Below are positions 6,846 through 16,313 of a DNA stretch of 64,000 nucleotides, piece by piece; the first letter of the stretch is position 1; the number at the start of each line of letters is the position of its first letter. The stretch is from Silvibacterium acidisoli (lineage in GTDB: Bacteria > Acidobacteriota > Terriglobia > Terriglobales > Acidobacteriaceae), in the NCBI GenBank assembly GCA_022870745.1, contig CP085323.1, positions 3,100,001 to 3,164,000 on the forward strand, in the 5' to 3' direction. A model generated the notes under the pieces. That model was given only the letters and a program-made list of their open reading frames with translations, searched no databases and was not told where the DNA came from. The translations under genes and the position numbers were made by a program.

Positions 6846-9569
6846 ATGAAGTCCTTGCGTGGCTTTAAGTCTTTGGCGATGTTGGGTGTCGTGTTCACGT
6901 CATCCGCTTTATGGGCGCAGGTTCCCAGTCCGGAGCAGTTCTTCGGATTCAAAATGGGCGATGACCACAAGTTGGCGCGCTACGACAAGATCGTGGACTA
7001 CTTTAACGCGGTCGCGGCAAAGTCGGACCGGGTGCATGTGAGGAATCTCGGCCCAACAACATTGGGCAAGCCTTTCGTGATGGCAGAGATTTCATCTGGC
7101 GATACAGTTGCGCATCTCGACCACTACAAAGATCTCGAAAAGAAGCTGTACTTTCAGGGTGGTGCGCCGACTGACGCGGAGCGTGACACCATTCTGGCTT
7201 CGGGCAAGGCTGTGGTGCTGATCACTAATAACATCCACTCGACCGAGATCGGGAGCTCGCAGGAATCCGTGGAGCTCTTGTACAAGCTCGCTACTGACGA
7301 TTCACCGCGGGTAAAGAAGATCCTCGACAATGTGATCCTGTTGTTGGTTCCTTCGCTGAATCCTGACGGCCAGCAGCTGGTGGTGGACTGGTACAACAAA
7401 TACCTGGGCACTCCGAACGAGGGGGCACAGACGCCGTTTCTGTGGCATCCGTATGTGGGTCACGACGACAACCGGGACGAATACCTGTTCTCACAAAAGG
7501 AAAGCCGGCTGATCGCCGAAGTGCTATGGCATGACTGGTTCCCATCGGTGTGGCTGGACGAGCACCAGCAGGGCAGTGAAGGCTCGCGAATCTTCACGAT
7601 GCCGGCGACGGATCCGATCAACCCGAATGTCGATCCGCTGATCTACAGGCTGACAACGGTGTATGGGCAGGAACAGGCCGCTGCACTGGAGCTGGCGGGA
7701 AAAGACGGAATCACCTACAACTCGACCTATACGAACTTCTGGCCGGGAGCCATGGCCTGGACGGGCTGGTGGCACAACCAGATCGGGCTGCTGACGGAGG
7801 TAGCAAGCGCACGAATCGCTTCTCCTATTTATCAGAAGAAAGCCGACTTGAAGAAGGATCTTGCGGAGGCGCAATCGGCCTCGGGTGGACGATCGCTTGA
7901 GGCTCCGGACAGGTTCGCTTCCGGCGAGCAGAGACCGACCGGGGCGGAGAACGATCCGCTGCCGGCGCCGAAGGATATTACCGCACGGCTTGATTATCCG
8001 CGGCCATGGCTGGGCGGCGAATGGCGCCTGAAGGACATTGTGGACTACGAGTTGATCGCAACGCTCGCTCTGCTGGATACGGCGGCCGATAACAGGCCGC
8101 AATTGCTGACTCAGATCTACGGCATCAATCAGCGGACGATCGCGGAAGGGAAAGACGGAGATATCGGTTTCGGTACAGGCAAGGCTTATGCAGCGATATT
8201 GCCACTAGACGGGCAGCATGACGAAAACGAGATTTCGCAGCTCGTGGACAAGCTGCTCATCGGCGGCGTGGAAATTTACAAGTCCAATAAGGACTTCGAG
8301 CAGGACGGTCATAAATACGCGGCCGGAAGCTATGTGATCCCGTTCAACCAGGTGTTCGGCCGGTATGTGAAGGACCTGTTGGAGAAGCAGACTTACCCGG
8401 AAGTGCATAGGGCACCGGGTGCTCCGGCTGAAGCTCCTTATGACGTCTCGGCATGGTCGCTGGGTTTGCAGTTTGGGGTGAACACGGTGTACGCGAAAAC
8501 TTCGTTGCCTCAGGATCTAGCTCTTGAAAAGGTGGAGCAGGCTCCGAAGCCCAAGCTGGAGGCAGCGAAGACCAAGGGCGGATGGGTGCTGGATTACAAC
8601 GGTGCGGACGATGCGCGGGTGGTAAACCGATTGTTAAAGGCTGGTGCTCATGTGAGCCTGGTGCGCGATAACACGAATGGTCGCGCGTATGCAGTCGTGA
8701 GCGGCAGCTCGAATATCTTCCATGATGCGACCGCGGATTACCAGGTGGTCGATGCGACTGCGGCTCCGAAATTGGATGCAGGCGTGGCTGTGCGGCAGCC
8801 GCGAATCGGGCTGTACCAATCCTGGACGGCCAATATGGACGAGGGATGGACGCGGTGGGTATTGGAGCACTATGAGTTCCCCTACACGACGCTCCACAAC
8901 ACCGATGTGAAGTCGGGCAAGCTGCATGATCGCTTCGACGTGCTGGTGCTGCCCGATGCACGAGTCAAAGAGATACTGGGGGGGCGGGACAATAAGACAA
9001 CGCCGACCGAGTACAAGGGCGGCATCGGCGAAGAGGGCTGGAAGTCAATCGAACAATTTCTTCATGACGGCGGGACGGTCATTGCATTGGGGGATGCCTC
9101 GGACCTGCTGCTGAACAAGTTGCCGTTACCGGTAAATGATGTGAAGGCTACATTGAAGCCGGCGCAACACTTCGCTCCCGGAACCATCGTGAACCTGCAG
9201 GTGGACACGACCAGCCCCATCGGCCTCGGCGTCTCTCCGGCAACCTACGGGTTCTATATCAACTCTCCCTTCTTCCAACTCACCGAGGGGTTTGCATCGC
9301 AGCAGGTGGACGTGGTCGCACGCTACCCGAACACCGAAGTGAAAGCCTCAGGCTGGCTGCGAGGAGAGGAGTTTCAATTGGGACAGGCAGCGGTGGTTTC
9401 TGCGCGATTGAACCCTGGCAAGGTAGTCCTCTTTGGAATTCGCCCGCAGCACAGAGCTCAGACGCATGCCACATTTCCGCTCTTCTTCAACGCTCTGTAT
9501 TGGTCGACAGAGCAGGATGGTACGGGGAGTGGGGCTGCGGTCCCCGGCAAAGGAGCACACGGCGAATAG
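6846..9569 (+). CDS. Secreted M14-family zinc metallopeptidase
   Basis: A 907-residue protein with a Sec signal peptide (about 1-25, ending LWAQ). The M14 carboxypeptidase zinc site is present: H131-S-T-E134, then SLNPDG, and a third His in WLDEHQQGSEG. The C-terminal half resembles the glutamine-amidotransferase-like accessory region seen in long bacterial M14 proteins of the Bacteroidetes/Acidobacteria type. The enzyme should trim C-terminal residues or gamma-glutamyl-like bonds of peptides in the periplasm. It stands alone between two terminators. The poly-Cys leader and the hairpin over its ribosome binding site suggest induction when cysteine is short, so a role in releasing sulfur amino acids from peptides is plausible but unproven. 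Confidence 0.88.
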   Translation: MKSLRGFKSLAMLGVVFTSSALWAQVPSPEQFFGFKMGDDHKLARYDKIVDYFNAVAAKSDRVHVRNLGPTTLGKPFVMAEISSGDTVAHLDHYKDLEKKLYFQGGAPTDAERDTILASGKAVVLITNNIHSTEIGSSQESVELLYKLATDDSPRVKKILDNVILLLVPSLNPDGQQLVVDWYNKYLGTPNEGAQTPFLWHPYVGHDDNRDEYLFSQKESRLIAEVLWHDWFPSVWLDEHQQGSEGSRIFTMPATDPINPNVDPLIYRLTTVYGQEQAAALELAGKDGITYNSTYTNFWPGAMAWTGWWHNQIGLLTEVASARIASPIYQKKADLKKDLAEAQSASGGRSLEAPDRFASGEQRPTGAENDPLPAPKDITARLDYPRPWLGGEWRLKDIVDYELIATLALLDTAADNRPQLLTQIYGINQRTIAEGKDGDIGFGTGKAYAAILPLDGQHDENEISQLVDKLLIGGVEIYKSNKDFEQDGHKYAAGSYVIPFNQVFGRYVKDLLEKQTYPEVHRAPGAPAEAPYDVSAWSLGLQFGVNTVYAKTSLPQDLALEKVEQAPKPKLEAAKTKGGWVLDYNGADDARVVNRLLKAGAHVSLVRDNTNGRAYAVVSGSSNIFHDATADYQVVDATAAPKLDAGVAVRQPRIGLYQSWTANMDEGWTRWVLEHYEFPYTTLHNTDVKSGKLHDRFDVLVLPDARVKEILGGRDNKTTPTEYKGGIGEEGWKSIEQFLHDGGTVIALGDASDLLLNKLPLPVNDVKATLKPAQHFAPGTIVNLQVDTTSPIGLGVSPATYGFYINSPFFQLTEGFASQQVDVVARYPNTEVKASGWLRGEEFQLGQAAVVSARLNPGKVVLFGIRPQHRAQTHATFPLFFNALYWSTEQDGTGSGAAVPGKGAHGE

Positions 9570-9691
9570 GTACTCGTGTTGTGAGGGAGTGGGCGAGGGT
9601 TAAACTCCTCGCCTATTCCTTTGTCACTAAGCGCAACACAGAGGAGTTGTACAAGCTTAGGCGATTGCAAACTGTGACTACTGGCAAATAT

Positions 9692-9726
9692 CAAAAGCCC
9701 GGACCATTCGATGGTCCGGGCTTTTG
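9692..9726. terminator. Bidirectional terminator between M14 gene and receptor 2
   Basis: A perfect 16-bp stem (CAAAAGCCCGGACCAT and its complement) closes a 3-base TCG loop. An A-run on one side and a T-run on the other serve the two convergent genes. Confidence 0.92.
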
Positions 9727-9740
9727 ATTGTATGAGGCCA

Positions 9741-12700
9741 CTAGAAGGAGTAGCGCAGGGCAAACTGGAATTGACGCGGGCCTCCGGTCGCAGTAGGGAC
9801 CGAGGCGTTGACAGTGGATGTGATGACTCCGGTCGTGCCCTGCGTGATGCCGGTGCCGGTAGAGCCGCCGTAGGCTGCCGATGGATTGTTGAAGTTGGGA
9901 TGATTGAGGATGTTGAAGGTGTCTGCACGGAACTCTACCGACTGCTCGTTGGCGAACCGGACTCGCTTGATAAGGGTAAGATCCCAATCCTGTAGGCCCG
10001 GACCGCGAATGCTGTCGAAGCCGGCGGATCCGTAGCTGTAGACGTAGCCGGCGCCTCCGTAGTTGGTATAGTTTGTACCGTTCTCGGGGGCATTGGAACG
10101 GTAGGCAGCGGTATTGAACCAGTCCTGCCGGGTATGAGTCCTATGGCCAGTGTTGCCGTCGATGCTTGCATTCTGGTCGACGCCGGGGACGACAAAGGCG
10201 CGGTCGCTGGCACCGGTATAGGACGCCAACGCATCCGTTGTGCTGGTGCTGATTGGCCGGCCAGATTGGAAGGTGAGAATGGTCGCGGCCTGCCAGTTGC
10301 CGATGATGTTGTTCACAACCGGACCGACTTCGCCGAGGAAACGATGGCCGGTGCCGATGGGTAAGTCGTACTGGCCGGTGGTGACGGAGCGAAACTCCTG
10401 GTCGAAGGCAGAGGGGCCGTAATTGGAAGCGAACTCGTATGGATTTTGCAGGCTGGAGACCTCCAGCGATTTGGCCCAGACAAGGTATGACTGGAAGCTG
10501 AGGCCAGTCCTGAAGCGTCGTTCGGCGCGCAGGAGCACCGAGTTGTAGTTGGAGGAGAAGCCGTCGCTCAGGTAGCTGATGCCAGACCAACGAGACTCGG
10601 ATCCGATGGTGTTGAACGGGCGAAGAGCGTTGACCTGGGTGGAGCGCGCCGGATTGGCGTTGCGTGCGGCGAGTTCAGGAATATTGATGTTTTGCGTGCT
10701 GACGTTGTGAAGTGTGCGGGACCCCTGATAGCTGATTTCGAAAAGGGCAAAGTTGTGGAAGTCATGCTGGACGCCCAGCGAGTACTGCTGGGTGTAGAGG
10801 GTCCCGATATGCGGATCAGCAGTCGTGATGGAGATGCTGTTTGTAGTTTGCGTGCCTGAAGTGCCAAACGCTGAAGGCCCCCACAGATACGGATTAGTCG
10901 TGACGCCGTCTGCGTCAGGAGTAGGCGCAGTGAAAGACTTGGTGAGAAGAAACGGCGCTCCAAGCCCCATCGCCGGGTACCAGGTCTGTACCTGAGGAAT
11001 ACCGTAGTAGATACCGTAGCCGCCGCGGATCGCGGTCTGCTCCTGGCCGAAGAGGCGATAGGCAAAACCTACGCGGGGAGCGAAGTTGGTAAGCGGCGCT
11101 GCCCACAGATCATGGAAGACCGGTTGCGTGCCGGATTGTTGAAGAAGTCCGGTGGTGTTATTGAGTGTGTAGGAAGGGCCACGGCCGGTGAGAATCTGAT
11201 TGTTCACAGGGTCGAAGCGGTCGATGAGGTTGTAGCCTTCGCGCTCTGTGCCGGTGTACTCCCAACGCAGGCCATAGCTGAGGGTAAGTGAGTTGGAAGC
11301 TTTCCACTCGTCCTGCACATAGGCTGCGCCGGTGAACTGTTCGGGATATTGATTGACATTGCCGGTGCCGTAAGAGTCGGAGGTGATGTAGCCGAGCAGG
11401 AAGTCTGCGAAGGCATTCTGAATATTGCCAAGACCGCCGGTGTATTGGCCGCCGAAGGAGAAGTAGCCGCGTCCGGTGGTCTCAAAGAAAGAGTGCTTGA
11501 AGAAACGAAGCGCATCGGCGCCCGCCTTGAGCGTGTGGTTGCCGACGACCCAGGTGATGGTGTCAGAAGCCTGGACGGTGTTGTCGCCGCGCCATTGGGG
11601 ATTGTTCGACGCGCCGATGGAACTGATGCCGGTGATGGCAACGGCGGGAACACCTGTGTTGCCGTTCGTGGAAGGCTGCATGTAGCCGTTGCCTTGTGGC
11701 AGGCCAAGTTGAGCGACCACATCGCCCTGGTCTGCGTCCTGGTTGCCGTAAGAGGCGTCCATGCGATTGAACCCGATCCGGAACTCATTCAGCAGAGAAG
11801 GAGTAAAGGTATGCAGCAAGGAGATGGATCCGTGCTGGTAAATGTGGTCGCCTGCGCCGCCAAATCCAGGGACTACAGAATTCGAAACGACAAGGTCACC
11901 GATGGTGCCGGTGTCACGGCCCTCAAGAATGGTGTAGATTCCGCTGAGGTTGTCCCTCCGCGTGAGCACGTCGTCCACACGAAAGCTGCCCTGATTCTCA
12001 TCCGCCGTGTTGAGTTTGTGGTTAGCGAAGACGCCAACCGATCCGTTTTGCGAGGTGGAAGCAGGGAAGTATTTGAGAAGGATCTGGCTTGCGGCGCTGA
12101 CGCGGCTCGCGGGCACAACATATTGGCCATTGGCATTGGTTGCAAAAGGCAGGCCGGTCGTAGGATCGAGGATTCTGGAAGTGAAGAGCGCATCGCCACT
12201 GGAGGTATAGCTGCCGCCTTTCCAGTCGTTAAGAGGGCTGGTGCCACTAACCGCTGGATCGGCCGATTGGCGTTGTGCTTCGAATGCGGCGAAGAAGAAG
12301 GTCTTGTCTTTGACGAAGCGTCCGCCGAGGGCTCCACCAAATTGCTTGGTCTGGCCTGATGGTGGTGGTAGCGGTGATGCAGTGAAGTTGTACTGAGGAG
12401 AGTTAATTTTGTTATTGCGATAGAAGGTGTATGCACTGCCGTGATAGCTGTTCGTGCCAGAGCGGCTTGTGAGAACGATCTGGCCACCATTTTTGCGGCC
12501 GAACTCAGCTGGAGCTTCGCCTGTAACGATGCGGAACTCTTGAATAGCATCGAGTGATGGACGAACGGTCGGCTGCCCCGTGGTCCAATCTGTGTCATCG
12601 GAGCCGTCGAGGATGTAGTTGTTGTTGGAGGGGATGATGCCTGCGACGACGAAGCCGCCGCGGTTGGCGAGAGAGTCGCCCTGAGCCGTTGGAGAAACGT

Positions 12701-13187
12701 TGGGATCAAGCTGGGCCAACTGCCAGAAGTTGCGGCTGTTGGTCGGTAGTTCCTCCAGCTTTCGCTGATCGATAACGGTGCCGTTAACAGGATTTTCAGA
12801 CTGCAGAAGGATGCCGGTGGATGTGACCTGGACCTGCTGGACAACGGAACTCACGCCCAACGTTGCATCGATACGGGCTTCCTGCTGGATGTTGAGAACT
12901 ACGCCCGTATAGTCGCTGGGCTGGAACCCGGAAGCCTGGATGTGGACGGTGTAGGTGGCGGCTGGAAGTTCGGGAACAACGTAATCGCCAGTCTTATTGG
13001 TGGTAACAGTGTGAGCGATGTTGGTAGCAGGATTGAGCACGGTAACGGTTGCCCCGGAAACGACCGACCCCTGAGAGTCGCGAACGGTTCCGCGCAAGGT
13101 TGCGGAGACGTTTTGAGCAAACGCGGAAGAGAAGACGGAAAAAAGGCTGGCGGCAATGGCAATGACGGCCAGTGTTCTTCGCTGCAT
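9741..13187 (-). CDS. Oar-like TonB-dependent receptor 2
   Basis: 1148 residues when started at the ATG at 13187. That ATG has AAGGAA upstream and begins a proper signal peptide (MQRRTLAVIAIAASLF... ending SAFAQ). The frame runs 65 codons further upstream without a signal sequence, so the longer start is rejected. A carboxypeptidase-regulatory domain (GTVRDSQGSVVSGATVTVL), a plug and a barrel ending FQFALRYSF follow. It is the last gene on this strand before the bidirectional terminator. The LLM monooxygenase/ATP-grasp pair is transcribed toward it from 568 bp upstream, and that gap holds a cysteine leader ORF. The ligand is unknown; an organosulfur compound is inferred from context only. Confidence 0.93.
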   Translation of the reverse strand: MQRRTLAVIAIAASLFSVFSSAFAQNVSATLRGTVRDSQGSVVSGATVTVLNPATNIAHTVTTNKTGDYVVPELPAATYTVHIQASGFQPSDYTGVVLNIQQEARIDATLGVSSVVQQVQVTSTGILLQSENPVNGTVIDQRKLEELPTNSRNFWQLAQLDPNVSPTAQGDSLANRGGFVVAGIIPSNNNYILDGSDDTDWTTGQPTVRPSLDAIQEFRIVTGEAPAEFGRKNGGQIVLTSRSGTNSYHGSAYTFYRNNKINSPQYNFTASPLPPPSGQTKQFGGALGGRFVKDKTFFFAAFEAQRQSADPAVSGTSPLNDWKGGSYTSSGDALFTSRILDPTTGLPFATNANGQYVVPASRVSAASQILLKYFPASTSQNGSVGVFANHKLNTADENQGSFRVDDVLTRRDNLSGIYTILEGRDTGTIGDLVVSNSVVPGFGGAGDHIYQHGSISLLHTFTPSLLNEFRIGFNRMDASYGNQDADQGDVVAQLGLPQGNGYMQPSTNGNTGVPAVAITGISSIGASNNPQWRGDNTVQASDTITWVVGNHTLKAGADALRFFKHSFFETTGRGYFSFGGQYTGGLGNIQNAFADFLLGYITSDSYGTGNVNQYPEQFTGAAYVQDEWKASNSLTLSYGLRWEYTGTEREGYNLIDRFDPVNNQILTGRGPSYTLNNTTGLLQQSGTQPVFHDLWAAPLTNFAPRVGFAYRLFGQEQTAIRGGYGIYYGIPQVQTWYPAMGLGAPFLLTKSFTAPTPDADGVTTNPYLWGPSAFGTSGTQTTNSISITTADPHIGTLYTQQYSLGVQHDFHNFALFEISYQGSRTLHNVSTQNINIPELAARNANPARSTQVNALRPFNTIGSESRWSGISYLSDGFSSNYNSVLLRAERRFRTGLSFQSYLVWAKSLEVSSLQNPYEFASNYGPSAFDQEFRSVTTGQYDLPIGTGHRFLGEVGPVVNNIIGNWQAATILTFQSGRPISTSTTDALASYTGASDRAFVVPGVDQNASIDGNTGHRTHTRQDWFNTAAYRSNAPENGTNYTNYGGAGYVYSYGSAGFDSIRGPGLQDWDLTLIKRVRFANEQSVEFRADTFNILNHPNFNNPSAAYGGSTGTGITQGTTGVITSTVNASVPTATGGPRQFQFALRYSF

Positions 13188-13521
13188 TGAATATTTCCTT
13201 TCGAGCAGTAGCGATGTTGAGAGAGCCCGAGCCCTGCAATAGGCGGGTCGGAGCAGGCAGAAGATCGTGACATCGGCCCAGTGGCAGAAGTCGCCAGGCA
13301 TGGGCTTCCCGCTTTTGAGCGGACCCATGCGGCGAAGCACACGCATGCCCGGGCCTGCTGGAAGTAGAGATAGCCTCGGCAATCAGGTCGTTGAGCTCGT
13401 CATGAACCTGACAAAGCTACGCACCGGATCGCAGAGCCCTGCTCGTAACGCAACGGCGGTATTACTCCGGCGCTAACTTAGCGAGTCTGGATTGGAATGG
13501 ATTTTGGAGTGAGAAACTGGG

Positions 13522-13599
13522 TCAGCAACAACAATAACGCGCGCCCGGAACGGGACGTTGGGTGACCTTGGAGGCGCGCAGTGTATGTTCGCTATGCAT
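13522..13599 (-). CDS. Poly-cysteine leader peptide 3 (upstream of receptor 2)
   Basis: A 25-codon minus-strand frame whose last four residues are Y-C-C-C directly before TGA (TAT TGT TGT TGC TGA). It starts 412 bases before the receptor 2 ATG. A GCGCGCC / GGCGCGC inverted repeat lies inside and around it. TTGACG and TATAGA elements occur upstream but with only 14 bp between them; a TACTAC six bases before the ATG could be the -10 of a leaderless start. About 330 bases of leader follow before the receptor, longer than at the sister loci. The function is inferred by analogy with the other four leaders. Confidence 0.62.
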   Translation of the reverse strand: MHSEHTLRASKVTQRPVPGARYCCC

Positions 13600-13754
13600 G
13601 GTGTTGTAGTAACTGTGTTTCACTCTATAACAAAACTCTACGTCGTCAAGATGTTTGTTGAGTGCGGCGGCAAATGGAACTAGAACTCGCTTACACAAAA
13701 CGAAACTGTGTCATTAACTTTGTGAAAAGATGGGGGCTGGCATCCAGCCGAAGT

Positions 13755-14798
13755 TTATCCCTGTGGACGGATGACGTCGCGACTGAATCTCTCCATCTCT
13801 TCGAGTTGTGGACTGAACTGGAGAAGGAGAAGGTCGACACCCACTTCTTCGAATCTCGCAACCTGTTTCCGCACCTGCTCGGCAGTACCGAACAAGTTCG
13901 AACGAAGTCCGCGATTTGAGACGGAATACTCCTGGAGCGACATCTTCTGCTCGAGCTGTGTGCCCTGAAGCCACTGCTCGTAGTTTGCGAAGCCCTTCGC
14001 GCTCGCGTTGACGTTTGTAATCCGTTCCAGCTCCTCGCGGACTTCGGCTTCGGTATCGCGGACAAAAGAATACCCTGCGACCCCGAACTGCATGGGCGGA
14101 AGTCCAAGCTTGTCGCGGCGCTTTCTCATATCTTCAATCTTTGTGGCGACATACTCCGGTGAGTCGCCGTGCATCACGTAAGCGTCGCACTTCTCCGCGA
14201 TAAGATTCTTCGCTGCTTCAGATTCGCCACCTGCATAAATCACCGGGCGTGGAGAACGTACGGGTTTCGGTTCCAGTACGGTGTTCTCGGTGCGGTAGTG
14301 TTTTCCGGTGAAGCTGAACAGATCCTGGCACCATGCTCCGTTCACGACATCCAACCACTCCGAGGTGCGCTCATAGCGATCGTCATGCTTCTCGAAGTGG
14401 ACGCCGTACATGCGCGCCTCCTGCTCCCACCAAGACGAAACCACATTTAGAGCGAGTCGACCATTGCTGATCTGGTCGATGTTTGCAGCCTGTTTCGCAA
14501 AGAGAGCCGGGGAATGAAAGGTGGGGCGCACGGCGACCATGAGCTCGAGCGTGCTGGTGATCGCGGCGAGTGCCGCCGCAGTCGACCATGCGTCGAGGCT
14601 TGGAGCCTCAATGCCCTTGATGTCGTTCAGGTTAAGCTCGGCGATCAAAGACAGCGCGTAGCCAAGCTCCTCACTGCGCCGTGCGAGCTTGCTCACATAC
14701 TGCCAACTCGCCTCCATCCCTTCGTCACCTACGTTGCGTAGCCACCCGCCGAACACCGGCATCCAGTAGCCATATCGGATCTGACCTTTAGCCGGCAC
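13755..14798 (-). CDS. LLM-class FMNH2-dependent monooxygenase (SfnG/SsuD-like)
   Basis: 347 residues forming a luciferase-like TIM barrel. Typical features include IRYGYWMPVFGGWLRN at the N-terminus, LAELMVAVRP-like strand wording (LELMVAVRPTFHSPALFAKQAA), GRLALNVVSSWW and a C-terminal HVLLLQFSP-like end (VDLLLLQFSPQLEEMERF). The closest named relatives I recognise are alkanesulfonate and dimethylsulfone monooxygenases, which split C-S bonds to release sulfite using FMNH2 from a partner reductase. No reductase is nearby. It overlaps the upstream ATP-grasp gene by 11 bases, so the two are co-translated. Its place among a sulfatase, receptors and poly-Cys leaders supports an organosulfur substrate. 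The family is sure; the substrate is inferred. Confidence 0.85.
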   Translation of the reverse strand: MPAKGQIRYGYWMPVFGGWLRNVGDEGMEASWQYVSKLARRSEELGYALSLIAELNLNDIKGIEAPSLDAWSTAAALAAITSTLELMVAVRPTFHSPALFAKQAANIDQISNGRLALNVVSSWWEQEARMYGVHFEKHDDRYERTSEWLDVVNGAWCQDLFSFTGKHYRTENTVLEPKPVRSPRPVIYAGGESEAAKNLIAEKCDAYVMHGDSPEYVATKIEDMRKRRDKLGLPPMQFGVAGYSFVRDTEAEVREELERITNVNASAKGFANYEQWLQGTQLEQKMSLQEYSVSNRGLRSNLFGTAEQVRKQVARFEEVGVDLLLLQFSPQLEEMERFSRDVIRPQG

Positions 14799-15789
14799 GT
14801 TCCACCTCTTCGATCAGGAAATCTGCAAGTTTAACGAATGGGTCGAAACCAATCACCCTTGGTGCATCCGCTACGAAGTTGGAAAGCGCATTCACATCGT
14901 AGTAGTAGATCTCACCGTCTCGATCGTCCACGATGTATTCCACTCCGCCAACATCGATGCCCGCTGCCTGGACGATGCGCTCGATATTCGCGATCACATC
15001 CGCGGGAGGCGTGTAGCCTTCAACCTTTAATCCGGCTTTCGATGCCTCCAGTACGCAGGCGTTGTTAAGGCTTTCGCCTCTGGCAGTCTGGCAGATATCG
15101 GCGGGGCAGAGATCGAATGTTTCGCCGTTCAGGTAGACGCGGATGGCATACAGGTATCGTCTCGCTAACGTCTCGACGCGGGTAATGTAGCCGCCTCGCG
15201 CCGGAACAAATTCCTGCACCAGGGCGACATTATCGTAGCCAAGATCGATCTGGCCTCCACGAACTGCAGCCTCCAGTTCTTCACGGGTGTTGAATCGGAC
15301 GATGCCTTTGCCGCTGCCTCCGATGTTGGCTTTCACGATGATCGGAAACCGCAGCCCCTCTACGGCCGCCAGGGCCTGTTCGGGCGCATGAATGATTCGC
15401 GAAGGTAGATAGCGGATCCCAAGCGAGCGCAAGAGCGAGTGTTGAGACGACTTTGAAACTTCGAAGCGAAACGCTTGGGCTCCATTGATGACGCGTTTAC
15501 CGAGCAAGTCCAGATGATCGAGGTATGCCAGTGTATGGAAGATTGTAGATCCATTCCCGCGGCTGTTTGCCGAGGGGCTCATACGATTGAAGATCACCTT
15601 GAATGGGGCATCCGACCCAATGTCGAAGAAGGCATCGGGTGCGTAGACTTTTGCAAATGAGAATCCGCGCCGGTCAAGCTCGGCAAAGATGGGAGCAAAC
15701 CACTGGGGATGTTCATAAAGGAATGCGAGTGAGCCCTCTCGGGCTGGCGGCTGGATCAGAGTTGGAGCGCTCAGTTCTGCGTCTGGCAT
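14788..15789 (-). CDS. ATP-grasp ligase (RimK-like)
   Basis: 333 residues with the ATP-grasp order: a pre-ATP-grasp region, a central domain with FPIIVKANIGGSGKGI (ATP-binding Lys and Gly loop) and a C-terminal half with YDVNALSNFV (metal-binding Asn). These enzymes ligate a carboxylate to an amine or thiol via acyl-phosphate. The ATG has AAGGA upstream. It overlaps the LLM monooxygenase gene by 11 bases, so the pair should act in one pathway. No precursor peptide is seen next to it. Glutathione-, peptide- or amino-acid-conjugating roles are all possible. It has no signal peptide and so is cytoplasmic. Confidence 0.87.
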   Translation of the reverse strand: MPDAELSAPTLIQPPAREGSLAFLYEHPQWFAPIFAELDRRGFSFAKVYAPDAFFDIGSDAPFKVIFNRMSPSANSRGNGSTIFHTLAYLDHLDLLGKRVINGAQAFRFEVSKSSQHSLLRSLGIRYLPSRIIHAPEQALAAVEGLRFPIIVKANIGGSGKGIVRFNTREELEAAVRGGQIDLGYDNVALVQEFVPARGGYITRVETLARRYLYAIRVYLNGETFDLCPADICQTARGESLNNACVLEASKAGLKVEGYTPPADVIANIERIVQAAGIDVGGVEYIVDDRDGEIYYYDVNALSNFVADAPRVIGFDPFVKLADFLIEEVERAG

Positions 15790-16313
15790 GCAGCATCCTT
15801 ATAACTATCGGTTACTTATTGCTGAGGTATATTCGATGAGCTTCCCGGTGTTCGCATGCTTCTTCATTTCGAGAACCGAGTTGCAACATCCGGTAATTTC
15901 ACCAGTTCGATCGTGAAGAGGCTGCGAATTACTTCAGCGACCATACTACATTCATCCAAAATGAGAACGCGATTCATCCCACTCTCACTAGAGACAAATC
16001 GAGATACTCTGCGCGGGAGGAGCGGTGCACGAGTGGAGATGCGTGCCCGTTCTGAGGCGTATCCCCTGAAGTCGATATCTCGAGCAGTTGCACCACACGC
16101 GCTCCACATCTTCCGCAGGATGCGCCAATTACCGGCTCGATCGCGGAGCGAAGGCATATTCCGCAGTAGTTTATCCCTGTCGAACTGGAGACCCACCCGA
16201 GACGTACACATGGGTGATTCGTTCCGATCATTACGGCATATAGTTCTGAACTTTTCACGATGCCTCCCTGATGGTTGCCTTCGTGTCGTAAATCGCTACG
16301 TTTGGGTGGAGAG
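15790..16313. other. Intergenic region, no secure gene
   Basis: 524 bp between the ATP-grasp start and the PIG-L stop. A minus-strand frame (about 15974-16231) has a zinc-ribbon-like spacing (CGIC...CGRC) but no ribosome binding site, and its other part is uncharacteristic. No poly-Cys leader is found here, in contrast to the neighbouring units. The ATP-grasp/LLM promoter must lie in this stretch. Confidence 0.5.

Noticed and set aside
11349-12359. 336-codon plus-strand frame inside receptor 2
   Set aside because: Shadow of the receptor gene on the opposite strand; no ribosome site or family match.
13200-13480. Possible SAM or cobalamin riboswitch upstream of receptor 2
   Set aside because: Stretches such as GCCACTGG and AGCCTCGGCAA occur, but not in the right order or strand for either class; the cysteine leader explains the region better.
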